Shown: piece by piece, positions 15,794-26,220 of the stretch
Position numbering within the stretch: the stretch's first letter is position 1
How the letters are laid out: each line of letters opens with the position of its first letter
Assembly: GCA_017623215.1 (NCBI GenBank)
Contig: JAGAPO010000096.1
Location: 1 to 64,000, forward strand
Direction of reading: 5' to 3'
Origin: Lachnospiraceae bacterium
GTDB lineage: Bacteria; Bacillota; Clostridia; Lachnospirales; Lachnospiraceae
Length of the DNA: 64,000 nucleotides
The notes under the pieces: generated by a model
Databases searched by the model: none
Seen by the model: the letters and a program-made list of their open reading frames with translations, nothing else
What the model was told of the DNA's origin: nothing
Position numbers and translations under genes: made by a program

Positions 15794-16321
15794 ATGCGTT
15801 ATATTATCAGTGGCAAGAATATTGAGGTTACAGAAGGTCTTAAGTCGGCAATTTACGAGAAGATTGGGAAGCTTGAGAAGTATTTTACCCCAGAGACAGA
15901 ACTTCACATTACCTTGAGTGTAGAGAAGGACAGACAGAAAATCGAGGTAACAATCCCTGTGAAGGGCAGCATCATCCGCGCAGAGTAGGTAAGCAATGAT
16001 ATGTACGTTTCGATTGACTTAGTGGAAGAGATTATAGAGAGACAGCTGAAGAAGTATAAGAACAAATTAATCGATCAGGAGCAGGCTGTGCTGAGCTTCA
16101 ACCAGGCGTTCATAGAGGATGAGTATGCGGAGGATGATTCCGTTAATATCACGAGGGTGAAGAGATTTGCAGTTAAGCCGATGGATCCGGAAGAAGCGTG
16201 CATTCAGATGGAACTTCTCGGACACAGCTTTTATGTATTCCGCAACGCTGACACGGATGAAGTGAATGTTGTGTATAAGAGGAAAGGCAATACCTATGGT
16301 TTGATTGAGCCGGAGGTATAA
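15794..16321 (+). pseudogene. hpf: Long-form ribosome hibernation factor HPF, interrupted by an in-frame TAG
   Basis: The two halves are in the same frame: 65 codons (MRYIISGKNIEVTEGLK... to KGSIIRAE), then TAG at 15986-15988, then VSND and the rest from MYVSIDLVEEIIERQL to GLIEPEV. Family members usually read RxEQxSNDMYVSIDL here, so a single CAG-to-TAG change explains the break. Long HPF dimerises 70S ribosomes into 100S particles; its N-terminal domain binds the decoding site and its C-terminal domain dimerises. The C-terminal part could restart at ATG 16001 but has only a weak ribosome site. Sequencing error, true mutation or suppression cannot be told apart here. The start ATG has AAGAAGGAG upstream. 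Confidence 0.8.
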
Positions 16322-16346
16322 AGGTGTAATTGGAATACGTTGAGAA

Positions 16347-16404
16347 AAAGGGCTTTTGCAAAGTGGATGAACATCACCCGCGGGGCAAAAGCCCTTTCTT
16401 TTTC
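16347..16404 (+). terminator. Terminator after hpf
   Basis: AAAGGGCTTTTGC (16347-16359) pairs perfectly with GCAAAAGCCCTTT (16385-16397), followed by CTTTTTC. Confidence 0.9.
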
Positions 16405-16456
16405 AGACAATTTGTTCTGCACAAATTTTTTGAAATATTTTCGACATTTTTCCTGA

Positions 16457-16485
16457 TTGTAAAATGCGTTCTGTTCTGTTACAAT
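16457..16485 (+). promoter_or_regulatory. Promoter of the Rpn-like gene
   Basis: TTGTAA (16457-16462), 17 bases, TACAAT (16480-16485), about 165 bases before the start codon. Confidence 0.6.
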
Positions 16486-16649
16486 GAAGACAGATAAGAG
16501 CGCATTTATATTATCTGCAATTTCTAATTATGAATCTTTAGAATGTTCTATTCTAATCCGGTCAGATCTTTTTTGGAGGATTTCATGGGAATTTCATCAT
16601 CGCCTCTTGTCATTACCCGATATTTAATTTATACTGAAAGGAGAAAAGT

Positions 16650-17771
16650 ATGAAGCACGAACACAACCAAATATCTGCTCCTGAGATGCTATGTGAGGAG
16701 AAAATGCGCACTGGGGCACCTTACGCTGCGGCAGGGCGTGAAAAAATGTCGTATGCCGATGTGACATATGACATATCCTACGAGGAACTCAAGCGAAGCG
16801 CATCCAGAGAGACCCGTGAGGCATTTGAGGCGATCGAAGCGGGAAGAAAGCTCCCGGAGCTTTACTTTGATCGTCCGTTCAAAAAGATCTTTGACGCGGA
16901 TGAACATCCGGAACGTCTGGAAACTTTGTTTCGTCTGATCTTTGACCGGGAGGAAACTGTGGTCTCCTCTCTGAAGAATGAGATGACCAAGGCCTCCATC
17001 TATTCCAAGCAGACGGTTCTTGATCTGCTCTCCAGCTTAAAAAGCGGAGGAATCTTTGAATTGGAGATGCAGGTGGCGGCACAGGAGTTCCTGTCACAGA
17101 GGATTGATGTATATTCCTCGGATTTGATTCTGATGCAGTATAGCGTGAATCGTGGAGAACGCAGGGGAGAGATGGATTTCGACGGTATCAGGAAGTCTTA
17201 TATTGTTGTTCTGATGAAAGAAAGTCCACAGAAATTCAGGGAGAATCCAGCTTTCCTTCACAGGAGACCATCGCAGACTGATACGGGTATCCCGATGGAT
17301 TCGCTTATCGAAGTGGTCTATATCGAGCTGGACAAATGTCTGAAACAGTGGAAATCCGGCAGTTGCCCGAAAAAGTATCAGACGTTGGCACTCTGGCTTG
17401 GAACCATCGCGGATGTGAACGATGAGAAGGTAAAGGCCGCAGCCGACAGAGTGAATGATATAGCATCGATTAGGGAGGAGCTTGCCGTAATGGCAAAGGA
17501 TAGGAAGGAGCTTTTAACGATGTTATTTGACAAATATGAAAAGGACGTTCGGTATTCTCTGATGCAGCAGGCGAAACGGCAGGGATTTGCAGCCGGAAGA
17601 GAAGAAGGCCGGGAAGTAGGGCGCAGAGAGATTCTAAAATCGCAGATTGCCAAAAAACTGGAACGTGGTTTCAAGCCGGAAGAGATAGCGGATGCTTTGG
17701 AACAGAATAGCGAAGAGGTTCGGAATTTGATCGAAGAGATAAAAGCCGAATCTGATATAGAAGTCGTTTAA
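16650..17771 (+). CDS. Rpn/PD-(D/E)XK nuclease family protein
   Basis: 373 residues. The core resembles the PD-(D/E)XK family transposase/Rpn group: DRPFKKIFDADEHPERLETLFRLIF near residue 75, LSSLKSGGIFELEMQ (the E-x-Q of the active site, about 135-150), and the later SLIEVVYIELDKC. The C-terminus is a Glu/Arg/Lys-rich helix (GREEGREVGRREILKSQIAKKLERGFKPEEIADAL), a region also typical of the family. Rpn proteins are recombination-promoting DNases; whether this one is active is uncertain because the first acidic motif is not obvious. AAAGGAG precedes the ATG. These genes are often multicopy in Lachnospiraceae. Confidence 0.75.
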   Translation: MKHEHNQISAPEMLCEEKMRTGAPYAAAGREKMSYADVTYDISYEELKRSASRETREAFEAIEAGRKLPELYFDRPFKKIFDADEHPERLETLFRLIFDREETVVSSLKNEMTKASIYSKQTVLDLLSSLKSGGIFELEMQVAAQEFLSQRIDVYSSDLILMQYSVNRGERRGEMDFDGIRKSYIVVLMKESPQKFRENPAFLHRRPSQTDTGIPMDSLIEVVYIELDKCLKQWKSGSCPKKYQTLALWLGTIADVNDEKVKAAADRVNDIASIREELAVMAKDRKELLTMLFDKYEKDVRYSLMQQAKRQGFAAGREEGREVGRREILKSQIAKKLERGFKPEEIADALEQNSEEVRNLIEEIKAESDIEVV

Positions 17772-17835
17772 GCTGCGATACGATAAGTCTGACAGAGAAA
17801 AAATAAAGATTTTATGCATGTATCGAAAAAATAAG

Positions 17836-17864
17836 TTGAATAGTCAGGCATGAAATGTTACAAT
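17836..17864 (+). promoter_or_regulatory. Promoter of secA
   Basis: TTGAAT (17836-17841), 17 bases, TACAAT (17859-17864). The resulting leader is about 250 bases. Confidence 0.65.
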
Positions 17865-17878
17865 ATAGAGTACGGGAA

Positions 17879-17914
17879 CCGTCTTTATGCGCTGCTGTGC
17901 GCTTACAAGACGGA
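17879..17914 (+). ncRNA. Strong hairpin at the 5' end of the secA leader
   Basis: CCGTCTT (17879-17885) pairs with AAGACGG (17908-17914), with an inner GCGC/GCGC helix. It would be the first structure of the long secA leader. No T-run follows. Its role is unknown; it might protect the mRNA or take part in secretion-linked control. Confidence 0.5.
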
Positions 17915-18118
17915 TGGTGAGAGGAAAAAAGAGATATAACGATGCGTCCGCGGCAATCTTCGGGCGCTGTTGTCATAGCAGAAAAAGAAGTTCTAAGGCG
18001 CCATAAGATATCTCATAATAATGTCTGTGGCGCAGAGCTTTTCGTATACGTATTTGTGCCTTGCAGTACAAATGCGCGGTTTAACCTTTATTAAGAAGTA
18101 GTCAGGAGTGAGAAAGAC

Positions 18119-20689
18119 ATGGGACTAATTAAAAAGATATTTGGAACACACAGTGAGCGGGAATTAAAGCTAATCTATCCGATCGTTGACAGGATTGAGG
18201 CTCTGGAGCCAGAGATGATAAAGCTGACGGACGCAGAGCTGCGCGCCAAGACCGACGAGTTCAAGGGCCGTCTCGCGATGGGCGAGACGCTGGATGATCT
18301 GATGGTAGAGGCATACGCAGTTGTGCGTGAGGCGGCAAAGCGTGTGCTGGGGCAGAGACATTTCCGAGTACAGCTGGTCGGCGGCGTCATTCTGCACCAG
18401 GGCCGTATCAGTGAGATGCGTACCGGTGAAGGTAAGACGCTGGTATCGACGCTCCCGGCTTATTTGAACGCGCTGGAGGGAAAGGGCGTCCATATCGTTA
18501 CGGTCAACGACTACCTGGCGAAGCGTGACTCGGAGTGGATGGGTAAGATTCATGAATTCCTTGGACTGAGTGTCGGCTGTATTTTGAACAGCATGGATAA
18601 TGACCAGAGAAGAGAGGCTTACGCGTGCGATATCACATATGGTACGAATAATGAGTTCGGTTTTGACTATCTGCGTGACAACATGGTGATTTACAAGGAA
18701 CAGCTCGTTATGAGGGGCCTGCACTTCGCAGTGATCGATGAGGTTGACTCGGTATTAATTGATGAGGCGAGAACGCCGTTAATTATATCGGGGCAGAGCG
18801 GCAAGTCGACCAGATTGTATGAGGCCTGCGATATTCTCGCAAAGCAGATGAAGCGAGGTACTGCGACTGAGCTGACCAAGATGTCCGCGATTATGGGTGA
18901 GGATACCGAGGAGACCGGTGAGTTCGTTGTGAATGAGAAGGACAAGAACGTCAACCTGACCGAAGAAGGTGTCAAGAGAGTGGAGCAGTTCTTCCGCATT
19001 GAGAATCTTGCGGATCCGGAGAACCTTGAGATTCAGCACAATATTATCCTTGCACTGCGTGCGAATTATCTGATGGCGAAGGATAAGGATTACGTGGTAA
19101 AGGATGACGAGATATTAATTGTTGATGATTTTACCGGACGTATTATGCCGGGAAGACGCTATTCGGACGGTCTGCATCAGGCGATTGAGGCGAAGGAGCA
19201 TGTAAAGGTCAAGAGAGAGAGCAAGACTCTTGCGACAATCACGTTCCAGAACTTCTTCAATAAATATGATAAGAAATGCGGTATGACCGGTACGGCTCTG
19301 ACTGAGGAGAAGGAGTTCCGTGAGATTTACGGAATGGATGTTATCGAGGTTCCGACGAACCTGCCGGTTCAGAGAAAAGATCTGGATGACGCAGTATACC
19401 GTACCAAGAGAGAGAAGCTGAACGCGGTTGTGAATGCGATTATTGAGGCACACGCGAAGGGACAGCCTGTTCTGGTTGGTACTATTACAATTGAGGCATC
19501 CGAGGAACTGAGCATGCTCTTGAAGAAGAGAAATGTTCCGCATAAGGTACTTAACGCGAAGTTCCACGAGCTGGAGGCAGAGATCGTTGCGGATGCCGGC
19601 CAGATGGGTGCGGTTACGATTGCGACGAATATGGCCGGCCGTGGTACGGATATTAAGCTCGGCGAAGGCGTGAAGGAGCTTGGAGGCTTAAAGATTATCG
19701 GTACGGAGCGACATGAGTCGAGACGTATCGACAACCAGCTGCGCGGACGTGCCGGACGTCAGGGAGATCCGGGTGAGTCCCGTTTCTACATTTCGCTGGA
19801 AGACGACCTGATGCGTCTGTTTGGTTCTGAGAAGCTGATGGATATGTTCAAGACCCTGGGGCTGGAAGAGGGTGAGCAGATTGAGCACAAGATGCTCAGC
19901 GGCGCAATCGAGAAGGCGCAGAAGAAGATTGAGAACAACAACTTTGGAATCCGTAAGAACCTGCTGGAATATGACCAGGTGAACAATGAGCAGAGAGAGG
20001 TCATTTACGCCGAAAGAAGAAAGGTACTGGACGGCGAGAATATGCGCGATTCCATCTTCAAGATGATTACAGAGACTGTTGAGGGCTGTGTAAACGGTTG
20101 CATCAGCGACGAACAGCTCCCGGAGGAGTGGGATCTGGACGAACTGAATAATCTGCTGATTCCGATTATTCCGATAAAGCCTGTGGAGCTTTCGGACGAT
20201 CAGAAGAAGCATATGAAGAAGAACGAGCTGATTCAGAATCTGAAGGAAGAGGCTGTGAAGTTCTACGAGGAGAAGGAAGCCGAGTTCCCGGAGAAGGAGC
20301 ATCTGCGCGAGGTTGAGCGCGTGATTCTGCTTCGTGTGATTGACAGAAAGTGGATGGACCACATTGACGACATGGATCAGCTGCGCCAGGGTATCGGCCT
20401 GCAGGCGTATGGCCAGAGAGATCCGCTGACCGAGTACAAGTTCATGGGATTTGAGATGTTCGACGCCATGATTGCCTCGATCCGCGAGGATACCGTTCGT
20501 GCTCTCATGCATGTCCGCATTGAGCAGAAGGTAGAGAGAGAAGAGGTTGCGAAGGTAACCGGTACGAACAAGGATGATACCGTAGCCAAGGCGCCGGTCA
20601 AGAGAACGGCGAAGAAGGTTCTGCCCAACGATCCCTGCCCGTGCGGAAGCGGTAAAAAGTATAAGTTCTGCTGCGGAAGGAATGCGTAG
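18119..20689 (+). CDS. secA: Preprotein translocase ATPase SecA
   Basis: 856 residues, full length for Firmicutes. SecA drives secretory proteins through SecYEG using ATP. The Walker A motif is MRTGEGKT, the DEAD-type box [15 protein letters not shown], the second motor domain has [12 protein letters not shown] and [13 protein letters not shown], and the C-terminal zinc and SecB-type tail is [19 protein letters not shown] (three Cys plus Cys/His). AGGAG precedes the ATG. It sits between hpf and prfB, the usual order in Firmicutes, and probably forms one transcript with prfB. Confidence 0.97.
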   Translation: MGLIKKIFGTHSERELKLIYPIVDRIEALEPEMIKLTDAELRAKTDEFKGRLAMGETLDDLMVEAYAVVREAAKRVLGQRHFRVQLVGGVILHQGRISEMRTGEGKTLVSTLPAYLNALEGKGVHIVTVNDYLAKRDSEWMGKIHEFLGLSVGCILNSMDNDQRREAYACDITYGTNNEFGFDYLRDNMVIYKEQLVMRGLHFAVIDEVDSVLIDEARTPLIISGQSGKSTRLYEACDILAKQMKRGTATELTKMSAIMGEDTEETGEFVVNEKDKNVNLTEEGVKRVEQFFRIENLADPENLEIQHNIILALRANYLMAKDKDYVVKDDEILIVDDFTGRIMPGRRYSDGLHQAIEAKEHVKVKRESKTLATITFQNFFNKYDKKCGMTGTALTEEKEFREIYGMDVIEVPTNLPVQRKDLDDAVYRTKREKLNAVVNAIIEAHAKGQPVLVGTITIEASEELSMLLKKRNVPHKVLNAKFHELEAEIVADAGQMGAVTIATNMAGRGTDIKLGEGVKELGGLKIIGTERHESRRIDNQLRGRAGRQGDPGESRFYISLEDDLMRLFGSEKLMDMFKTLGLEEGEQIEHKMLSGAIEKAQKKIENNNFGIRKNLLEYDQVNNEQREVIYAERRKVLDGENMRDSIFKMITETVEGCVNGCISDEQLPEEWDLDELNNLLIPIIPIKPVELSDDQKKHMKKNELIQNLKEEAVKFYEEKEAEFPEKEHLREVERVILLRVIDRKWMDHIDDMDQLRQGIGLQAYGQRDPLTEYKFMGFEMFDAMIASIREDTVRALMHVRIEQKVEREEVAKVTGTNKDDTVAKAPVKRTAKKVLPNDPCPCGSGKKYKFCCGRNA

Positions 20690-20786
20690 TGGAAAACGGT
20701 TGAACGGCTTCTGTGCCGGCAGACGGCGGCAGGAGCGTTCAGATATAGTTATCTAATCATTATAACGCTATGAAAGAGGTGATTTT

Positions 20787-21915
20787 GTGGTTGAGTTAGA
20801 CCAGTTCAAGTACACACTTGGAACATACGAGAAACCATTAATCGAAGTGGGGGATTCACTTTGACCTCGCTAATAAGCAGGCAAGGGTAGAAGAATTAGA
20901 GCGCATCATGGAGGAGCCCGGTTTTTGGGACTCCGCAGAGAAATCGCAGAATGATGTGAAGGAATTAAAACGATTAAAGGACATTATTGCAGAATACAAT
21001 GGTCTGAAGCAGGAGTATGAGGACATCGGAACCCTGATTGAGATGGGTTACGAGGAGAATGATGCTTCGCTGATACCGGAGATTCAGGAAGAGCTGGATC
21101 ATTTCGTTGAGGATTTCGAAAGGCTGAGGCTGGATACGCTTCTGTCCGGTGAGTATGATGGTGAGAACGCGATCGTAACGCTGCACGCGGGTGCAGGTGG
21201 AACAGAGAGCTGTGACTGGGCCGGAATGCTCTGCCGTATGTACCAGAGATGGGCAGACAAAAAGGGATTTACGGTTGAGACGCTTGACTATCTGGAAGGT
21301 GACGAGGCGGGAATCAAGTCCGTTACGCTCCAGATCAATGGGGTCAACGCCTACGGTTATCTGAAATCCGAGCGCGGCGTACACCGTCTGGTTCGTATTT
21401 CTCCGTTCAACGCGGCGGGCAAGCGTCAGACCTCGTTCGTATCCTGCGATGTGATGCCGGATATCGAGGAGGATCTCGATGTCGAGATCGCGGATGAGGA
21501 CATCCGAATCGACGTATTCCGTTCGAGCGGTGCGGGCGGTCAGAAGGTTAACAAGACCTCCTCGGCGATTCGTATCACGCACCTTCCGACCGGAATCGTG
21601 GTGCAGTGTCAGAACGAGCGTTCACAGTACCAGAACAAGGATAAGGCAATGCAGATGTTAAAGGCAAAGCTGTATCTGATTAAGCAGCAGGAGAATCAGG
21701 AGAAGGAGTCGGGTCTCCGCGGTGAGGTAAGAGATATTAACTTTGGCAACCAGATTCGTTCCTATGTGCTGCAGCCTTATACGATGGTAAAGGATCACAG
21801 AACCGGATGTGAAGTCGGCAACGCGCAGAGCGTGCTTGACGGCAATCTGGATCCGTTCATTAACGCTTATCTGAAGTGGCAGAGCATTGGCGGAAAGCCG
21901 GCTGAGGAAGTGTAG
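20787..21915 (+). CDS. prfB: Peptide chain release factor 2, with programmed +1 frameshift
   Basis: 375 residues after the shift. Frame 1 starts at GTG 20787 (GAGGTGA just upstream) and encodes 25 residues ending ...EVGDSL before TGA (20862-20864). After a +1 shift, translation continues as DLANKQARVEELERIM to the TAG at 21913-21915. RF2 releases peptides at UGA and UAA. The peptidyl-hydrolase motif GGQ is in RSSGAGGQKVNKTS and the UGA-reading SPF is in RISPFNAAGK. The shift makes RF2 control its own level: when RF2 is scarce the ribosome pauses at UGA and slips. Confidence 0.96.
20849..20865 (+). promoter_or_regulatory. prfB programmed frameshift site
   Basis: GGGGG (20849-20853), acting as the internal ribosome-site-like stimulator, then CTT-TGA-C (20859-20865), the classic RF2 slippery codon, UGA stop and following C. 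Reading frames on either side match the RF2 sequence only if one base is skipped. Confidence 0.93.
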
Positions 21916-22108
21916 AACGCGAGAAGATCAGGTATTGCAGCTGCAGAACATTTTCGATGAGACAATACAATAGGTGGATAGAAGACGGTGCGGATCATTT
22001 GGTGAACGCCGATAAGGAAGTATTGAGAACAAACTTGAATAAACTATTTCAAACCGCCGTTTGTATCTGTTCGCACAAGATCGTCATTGCATGGTAGTTT
22101 TGTGCGTC

Positions 22109-22159
22109 AATAAAAATAAAAAGCCGATAATCCACGCTCAATGGCTGTGGGTTATCGGC
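22109..22159 (-). terminator. Terminator of the DUF4180/TetR operon
   Basis: GCCGATAATCCAC (22123-22135) and GTGGGTTATCGGC (22147-22159) form a 13-bp stem with one G-U pair. On the minus strand it is followed by TTTTTATTTTTATT. Between prfB and this element (21916-22108) I see no gene. Confidence 0.85.
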
Positions 22160-22278
22160 CCTGCATCTTTGCGGCTGGATCTGTGATGAATGGTATCATC
22201 CCGAATTTTATTTTGTGTTTTGCTTCTACGGATTGGACACAATATCCACTGAGTATTTTCAACGCAATGTCCGTATCG

Positions 22279-22563
22279 TCACACTCCGCTTAACTTGAAA
22301 ACTGCCTGCTCACAATTTGGCTGAAAAAATATATCCTTGCCGTGATTGTTTTCATAGATAAAATCATTCAAAGGTTTACTGGTGTATTTTGAAAAATCTC
22401 CATAAATCGCAAATCGAACACCATAGTTAATAAATTTTTGGAGAATTTCTCCAGCCAAGCAAGTGCTTAAAACGAAAAAGTCATTGATAATAGCTTCTTT
22501 ATTTAGGGAGATATTGCTGCAACCTGCCGTTACATTGTTATGCTCTCTTATTTCAATTTTCAT
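22279..22563 (-). pseudogene. DUF4180 protein, shortened and probably decayed
   Basis: 94 residues. The C-terminal half matches the family well (LAGEILQKFINYGVRFAIYGDFSKYTSKPLNDFIYENN), but the N-terminal half is some 25 residues shorter than usual and the middle (GCSNISLNKEAIINDFF) lacks the normal sequence, which suggests an internal deletion. It follows the broken tetR gene by 13 bases with a good AGGAGG site, so the two formed an operon. The function of DUF4180 is not known; it is commonly paired with a TetR regulator. Base composition is AT-rich compared with the housekeeping genes around. Confidence 0.6.
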
Positions 22564-22576
22564 ACTTTCCTCCTAA

Positions 22577-23157
22577 TCATTCGTATATATCCTCAACTAA
22601 GCAGTCAACCATATAGTCAAAAACAGCGATATGGTCATAGGGCAACGTATCCTTGTTTTTAATATTCATTATTAAGGCATAGATAATCGAAATTGCCATA
22701 TTCTTATCAACCTTAAATTGTAGGTGCGGTTGGTTCAAAAACAACAGTTGATTTCTATTGTTCGACTGTTGAATTTTTTTGCAACTGCTGGTCTGATATG
22801 TTGTTTGTAAGAAATGTAAAATCCGCACTATCTGATTGATACAGAAAATTATTCTTGTCGTATTCCCGATATACTAATTTTAGTCCTTCAGCAACACCGT
22901 CTTTGTTGTTATGCTTTTCCATAATCTGCGAAGCGGCAGCATATAATTTCTTCTTGTGCGGAACATAGGACCTCGCACAAGAAATCTTCCTTTGACTCAA
23001 AGAAAAGATAAAGAGCACCTTTGGATATGGCTGCCTGCTGACACAATTCATCTATGCTCGTTTTCTTATATCCATATTTCGTCCAACTTTGTTTACAGGA
23101 TTCTATTAGTTTGCTCCTAATTCGTTCCCGTTCCTATTCCGAAAAACTTCTTGCCAT
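22577..23157 (-). pseudogene. TetR family regulator, broken by one stop and two frameshifts
   Basis: Pieces in three frames join into one TetR protein: MARSFSE, then TAG at the eighth codon, ERERIRSKLIESCKQSWTK, YGYKKTSIDELCQQAAISKG and ALYLFFESKEDFLCEV (the helix-turn-helix), a shift near 22930, then IMEKHNNKDGVAEGLKLVYREYDK, another shift near 22785, and IQQSNNRNQLLFLNQPHLQ to the end DYMVDCLVEDIYE. In kin the stop position usually holds Gln, so CAG-to-TAG is likely. It would have regulated the DUF4180 gene. Nothing suggests it still works. Confidence 0.75.
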
Positions 23158-23256
23158 AATGTCCTCATACTCTATGACTGAAAACATTTTAAGTCATAGC
23201 TATTGTAAATTTTTCTCTCGCAATGTCAATAGAAATTGAAAATCGTATAAAAGAAA

Positions 23257-23715
23257 TTGAAAAAATTTCACGCAGCCTTTGGCAAAACCGTCCTTTACAT
23301 GGTTGTAGGCAGTGAACGAAAAAGAGGGTTTGAGACACTTCCAAACAAGCAAAATGCGCAGGAGAATTACCGTATCTTTCCAAATACACAGCCTGCAGTT
23401 ATTGAAGAACAAGTATTTAAGCGAGCACAGGAATTAGGGGTAAACAAACGTCGCCACGCCAAACAAGCGGAACGGCAGGGATTATTCTCTGGACTATTGT
23501 GCTGTGCCAATTGTGGAAGTAAACTGCACTATGCACTTCATCAGAGAAGAAATCTTAAAATTGTTTGTCCGACCGAGAATTTTTGATGTAACGGCAATGC
23601 TTTCTGATGATACACAGGGTTTTCAGAGCATGGTATATCAGCAGAGATTTGTGGGAGCGGAAAAACCAGTAAAACAGGGGAAAAAGAATTGGAACAGGCA
23701 AGAAAACGGAGTGAC
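23257..23715 (+). pseudogene. Large serine recombinase remnant (zinc-ribbon and coiled-coil part)
   Basis: The frame from 23257 to about 23580 encodes NTQPAVIEEQVFKRAQELGVNKRR...LFSGLLCCANCGSKLHYAL, the recombinase domain end and zinc ribbon (CxxC) of large serine recombinases from Tn-type and phage elements. After a frame change, the stretch FIREEILK and then SDDTQGFQSMVYQQRF continues the C-terminal part, and a further shift gives KELEQARKR. The catalytic N-terminal domain is absent. It marks an old integration of a mobile element next to the TetR/DUF4180 relics. Confidence 0.7.
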
Positions 23716-23859
23716 GGTCCGGGAATCCGCGGCGGCAGATGCGTCGCAGTCTGCCCTAAGCATCATATTGCCTCCTGCAGCGATATGATCTTTACGCGAG
23801 AAGGCTGCACCCGCGGCGGCAAATGTGCTGAGGTCTCCTCCAATGCAGGAAAGAGATAA
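23716..23859 (+). pseudogene. Ferredoxin-like piece of a glycyl-radical-enzyme activase
   Basis: In the frame ending at TAA 23857-23859 the sequence GIRGGRCVAVCPKHHIASC...TREGCTRGGKCAEVSSN matches the twin iron-sulfur cluster insert of pyruvate-formate-lyase-type activating enzymes. Two or three cluster cysteines appear changed (CxxC now RxxG and TRGG, CP now SS). It runs on directly from the recombinase coiled-coil segment, so the junction is a rearrangement scar. A separate activase relic lies at 36379-36951. Confidence 0.5.
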
Positions 23860-24013
23860 CAAATTAAAATCAGCAAAATGGGTCGGTGGTTCCCTGTGAG
23901 TGGGATGCGTGTTACGTGTCTGACTTGCTTGGGACTATTTGTATGTTAGGGATGGCTGCGGGGCGTCTAAGCTCTGTTAATCAGGAAAAATGACAGTTGT
24001 GGAAAGAATTATA

Positions 24014-24027
24014 AAAACATATGTTCG
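24014..24027 (+). promoter_or_regulatory. LexA (SOS) box upstream of uvrB
   Basis: AAAACATATGTTCG matches the Firmicutes LexA consensus CGAAC-N4-GTTCG in 12 of 14 positions. It lies just upstream of the uvrB -35 box, and uvrBA is a known LexA target in B. subtilis. Confidence 0.65.
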
Positions 24028-24034
24028 AAAATAC

Positions 24035-24063
24035 TTGCGTTTGGATGGGGAATGTGATATACT
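24035..24063 (+). promoter_or_regulatory. Promoter of uvrB-uvrA
   Basis: TTGCGT (24035-24040), 17 bases, TATACT (24058-24063), giving a leader of about 145 bases. Confidence 0.7.
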
Positions 24064-24213
24064 GGAGAGCGAAAAAGGAAGAGCGGGGGCATGAGCTTGC
24101 AACACCCTGTGCGGTGAATTGAGAATTAGCTGTTTGCAGAACAATATTTTATTGAACCAATAAAGAATTGGAGAAACTGGAATAGTAGATGCAGTCATAA
24201 AGGAGGAGCTTTC

Positions 24214-26205
24214 ATGGATCATTTTGAATTAGTATCGGAATACTCTCCTACCGGCGATCAGCCCGAGGCAATTGAGGCTCTGGTCAAGGGATTTAAAGAA
24301 GGGAATCAATTTCAGACATTACTTGGAGTTACCGGTTCCGGTAAGACCTTTACAATGGCGAATGTGATCCAGAGACTGAACAAGCCGACTCTGGTGATTG
24401 CCCATAATAAGACCCTGGCGGCGCAGCTGTACGGGGAATTCAAGGAATTCTTTCCGAATAACGCGGTAGAATATTTTGTCAGCTATTACGATTATTACCA
24501 ACCAGAGGCCTACGTCCCTTCAACGGACACTTATATTGAGAAGGATTCCGCCATCAATGATGAGATTGATAAGCTGCGCCATTCCGCGACCGCGGCGTTA
24601 ACGGAGCGGAAGGATGTTATCATTGTAGCCAGCGTTTCCTGCATCTATGGATTAGGAAGCCCTATTGATTACCAGAATATGACGGTTTCCCTGCGGCCCG
24701 GGATGCAGAAGGACAGGGATGATGTGCTGCGTCAGCTGATCAGCCTGCAGTATACGAGGAACGAGATGGATTTTAAGCGCGGTACCTTCCGGGTTCACGG
24801 GGATGTACTTGAGATTTTCCCGGTTGCGTCCGCTGACCGTGCGGTTCGTGTGGAATTCTTCGGGGACGAGGTAGATCGAATCACGGAGATCGATGTGCTG
24901 ACCGGCGAAGTGAAGTGTACGCTGGAACATACCGTTATCTTCCCGGCGTCTCACTATGTGGTGTCGCAGGAGCGGATGAATACGGCGCTGCGCGACATTG
25001 AAGACGAGATGATCGAACGGGTGAAGTATTTTAAGTCGGAAGGCAAGCTGATTGAGGCGCAGAGAATATCAGAGCGAACGAATTTTGATATTGAGATGCT
25101 GCGGGAGACGGGATTTTGCTCGGGGATTGAGAACTACTCCATGCATTTGTCGGGGCTGAAGCCGGGAGCGACGCCGCATACGCTGTTAGACTATTTCCCG
25201 GATGATTTCCTGATTATCGTGGACGAGTCCCATATTACGATTCCGCAGGTGCGCGGAATGTACGCGGGCGATCAGTCCAGAAAGACGACGTTAGTGGACT
25301 ACGGATTTCGCCTTCCGTCGGCGAAGGATAATCGGCCGCTGAACTTTGAAGAATTTGAGAGTAAGATTGATCAGATGCTCTTTGTATCCGCGACTCCGAA
25401 TGTGTATGAGAAGGAGCATGAGCTGCTGCGGGTGGAACAGATTATCCGTCCGACCGGACTTTTGGATCCGCTGATTGATGTGCGTCCGGTTGAGGGACAG
25501 GTCGATGACCTGGTCGGAGAGGTGAATAAGGAGACTGCGAAGAAGAATAAGGTGCTGGTCACGACGTTAACGAAGCGAATGGCCGAGGATCTGACGGATT
25601 ACATGCGGGAAGTCGGCATCCGGGTCAAGTACCTCCACTCCGACATTGACACGCTGGAGCGAGCCGAGATTATCCGGGATATGCGAATGGATGTATTTGA
25701 CGTGCTGGTCGGAATTAACCTTCTGCGAGAAGGACTGGATATCCCGGAGATCAGTCTGGTTGCGATCCTGGATGCAGACAAGGAAGGCTTTCTGCGTTCC
25801 GAGACCTCGCTGATTCAGACGGTCGGCCGTGCGGCGCGTAACGCAGAGGGACATGTTATCATGTATGCGGATACGATTACGGATTCGATGGAGCGCGCAA
25901 TCTATGAGACGAACCGAAGAAGACAGATCCAGAATCAGTATAACGAAGCACATGGAATCACGCCGACGACGATTAAGAAGAAGGTCAGAGAACTGATCAG
26001 TATCTCGAAGAAGGCCGAGGCGGACGCTTACCGCATGGACAAGAAGGATATGGAGTCCATGACGAGGAAAGAGCTGGAGGCCGAGAGCAGGAAGCTGACC
26101 AAGCAGATGCAGCAGGCGGCTGCGGAACTGAATTTCGAGCTTGCGGCAGAGCTGCGAGACCGATTGATTGAGCTGAAGAAGCATTTGAATGAATTAAAAG
26201 AATGA
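24214..26205 (+). CDS. uvrB: Excinuclease ABC subunit B
   Basis: 663 residues, full length. UvrB verifies damage delivered by UvrA and recruits UvrC for incision. The Walker A motif is [11 protein letters not shown], the damage-probing beta-hairpin region is [20 protein letters not shown], the DEAD-type box is IIVDESH, motif VI is QTVGRAARN, and the C-terminal UVR domain ([20 protein letters not shown]) contacts UvrC. AAAGGAGGAG precedes the ATG. It is the first gene of an operon with uvrA, 15 bases apart, under the LexA-like box. Confidence 0.97.
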   Translation: MDHFELVSEYSPTGDQPEAIEALVKGFKEGNQFQTLLGVTGSGKTFTMANVIQRLNKPTLVIAHNKTLAAQLYGEFKEFFPNNAVEYFVSYYDYYQPEAYVPSTDTYIEKDSAINDEIDKLRHSATAALTERKDVIIVASVSCIYGLGSPIDYQNMTVSLRPGMQKDRDDVLRQLISLQYTRNEMDFKRGTFRVHGDVLEIFPVASADRAVRVEFFGDEVDRITEIDVLTGEVKCTLEHTVIFPASHYVVSQERMNTALRDIEDEMIERVKYFKSEGKLIEAQRISERTNFDIEMLRETGFCSGIENYSMHLSGLKPGATPHTLLDYFPDDFLIIVDESHITIPQVRGMYAGDQSRKTTLVDYGFRLPSAKDNRPLNFEEFESKIDQMLFVSATPNVYEKEHELLRVEQIIRPTGLLDPLIDVRPVEGQVDDLVGEVNKETAKKNKVLVTTLTKRMAEDLTDYMREVGIRVKYLHSDIDTLERAEIIRDMRMDVFDVLVGINLLREGLDIPEISLVAILDADKEGFLRSETSLIQTVGRAARNAEGHVIMYADTITDSMERAIYETNRRRQIQNQYNEAHGITPTTIKKKVRELISISKKAEADAYRMDKKDMESMTRKELEAESRKLTKQMQQAAAELNFELAAELRDRLIELKKHLNELKE

Positions 26206-26220
26206 AAGAGGATAACAGAC

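Noticed and set aside
15794-16321. Recoding of TAG as an amino acid in this organism
   Set aside because: Many intact genes in the window end in TAG (for example prfB, uvrA, glgB neighbours), so TAG works as a stop.
19688-20512. 274-codon frame opposite secA
   Set aside because: Antisense shadow, no start signal, composition follows the reverse of secA codons.
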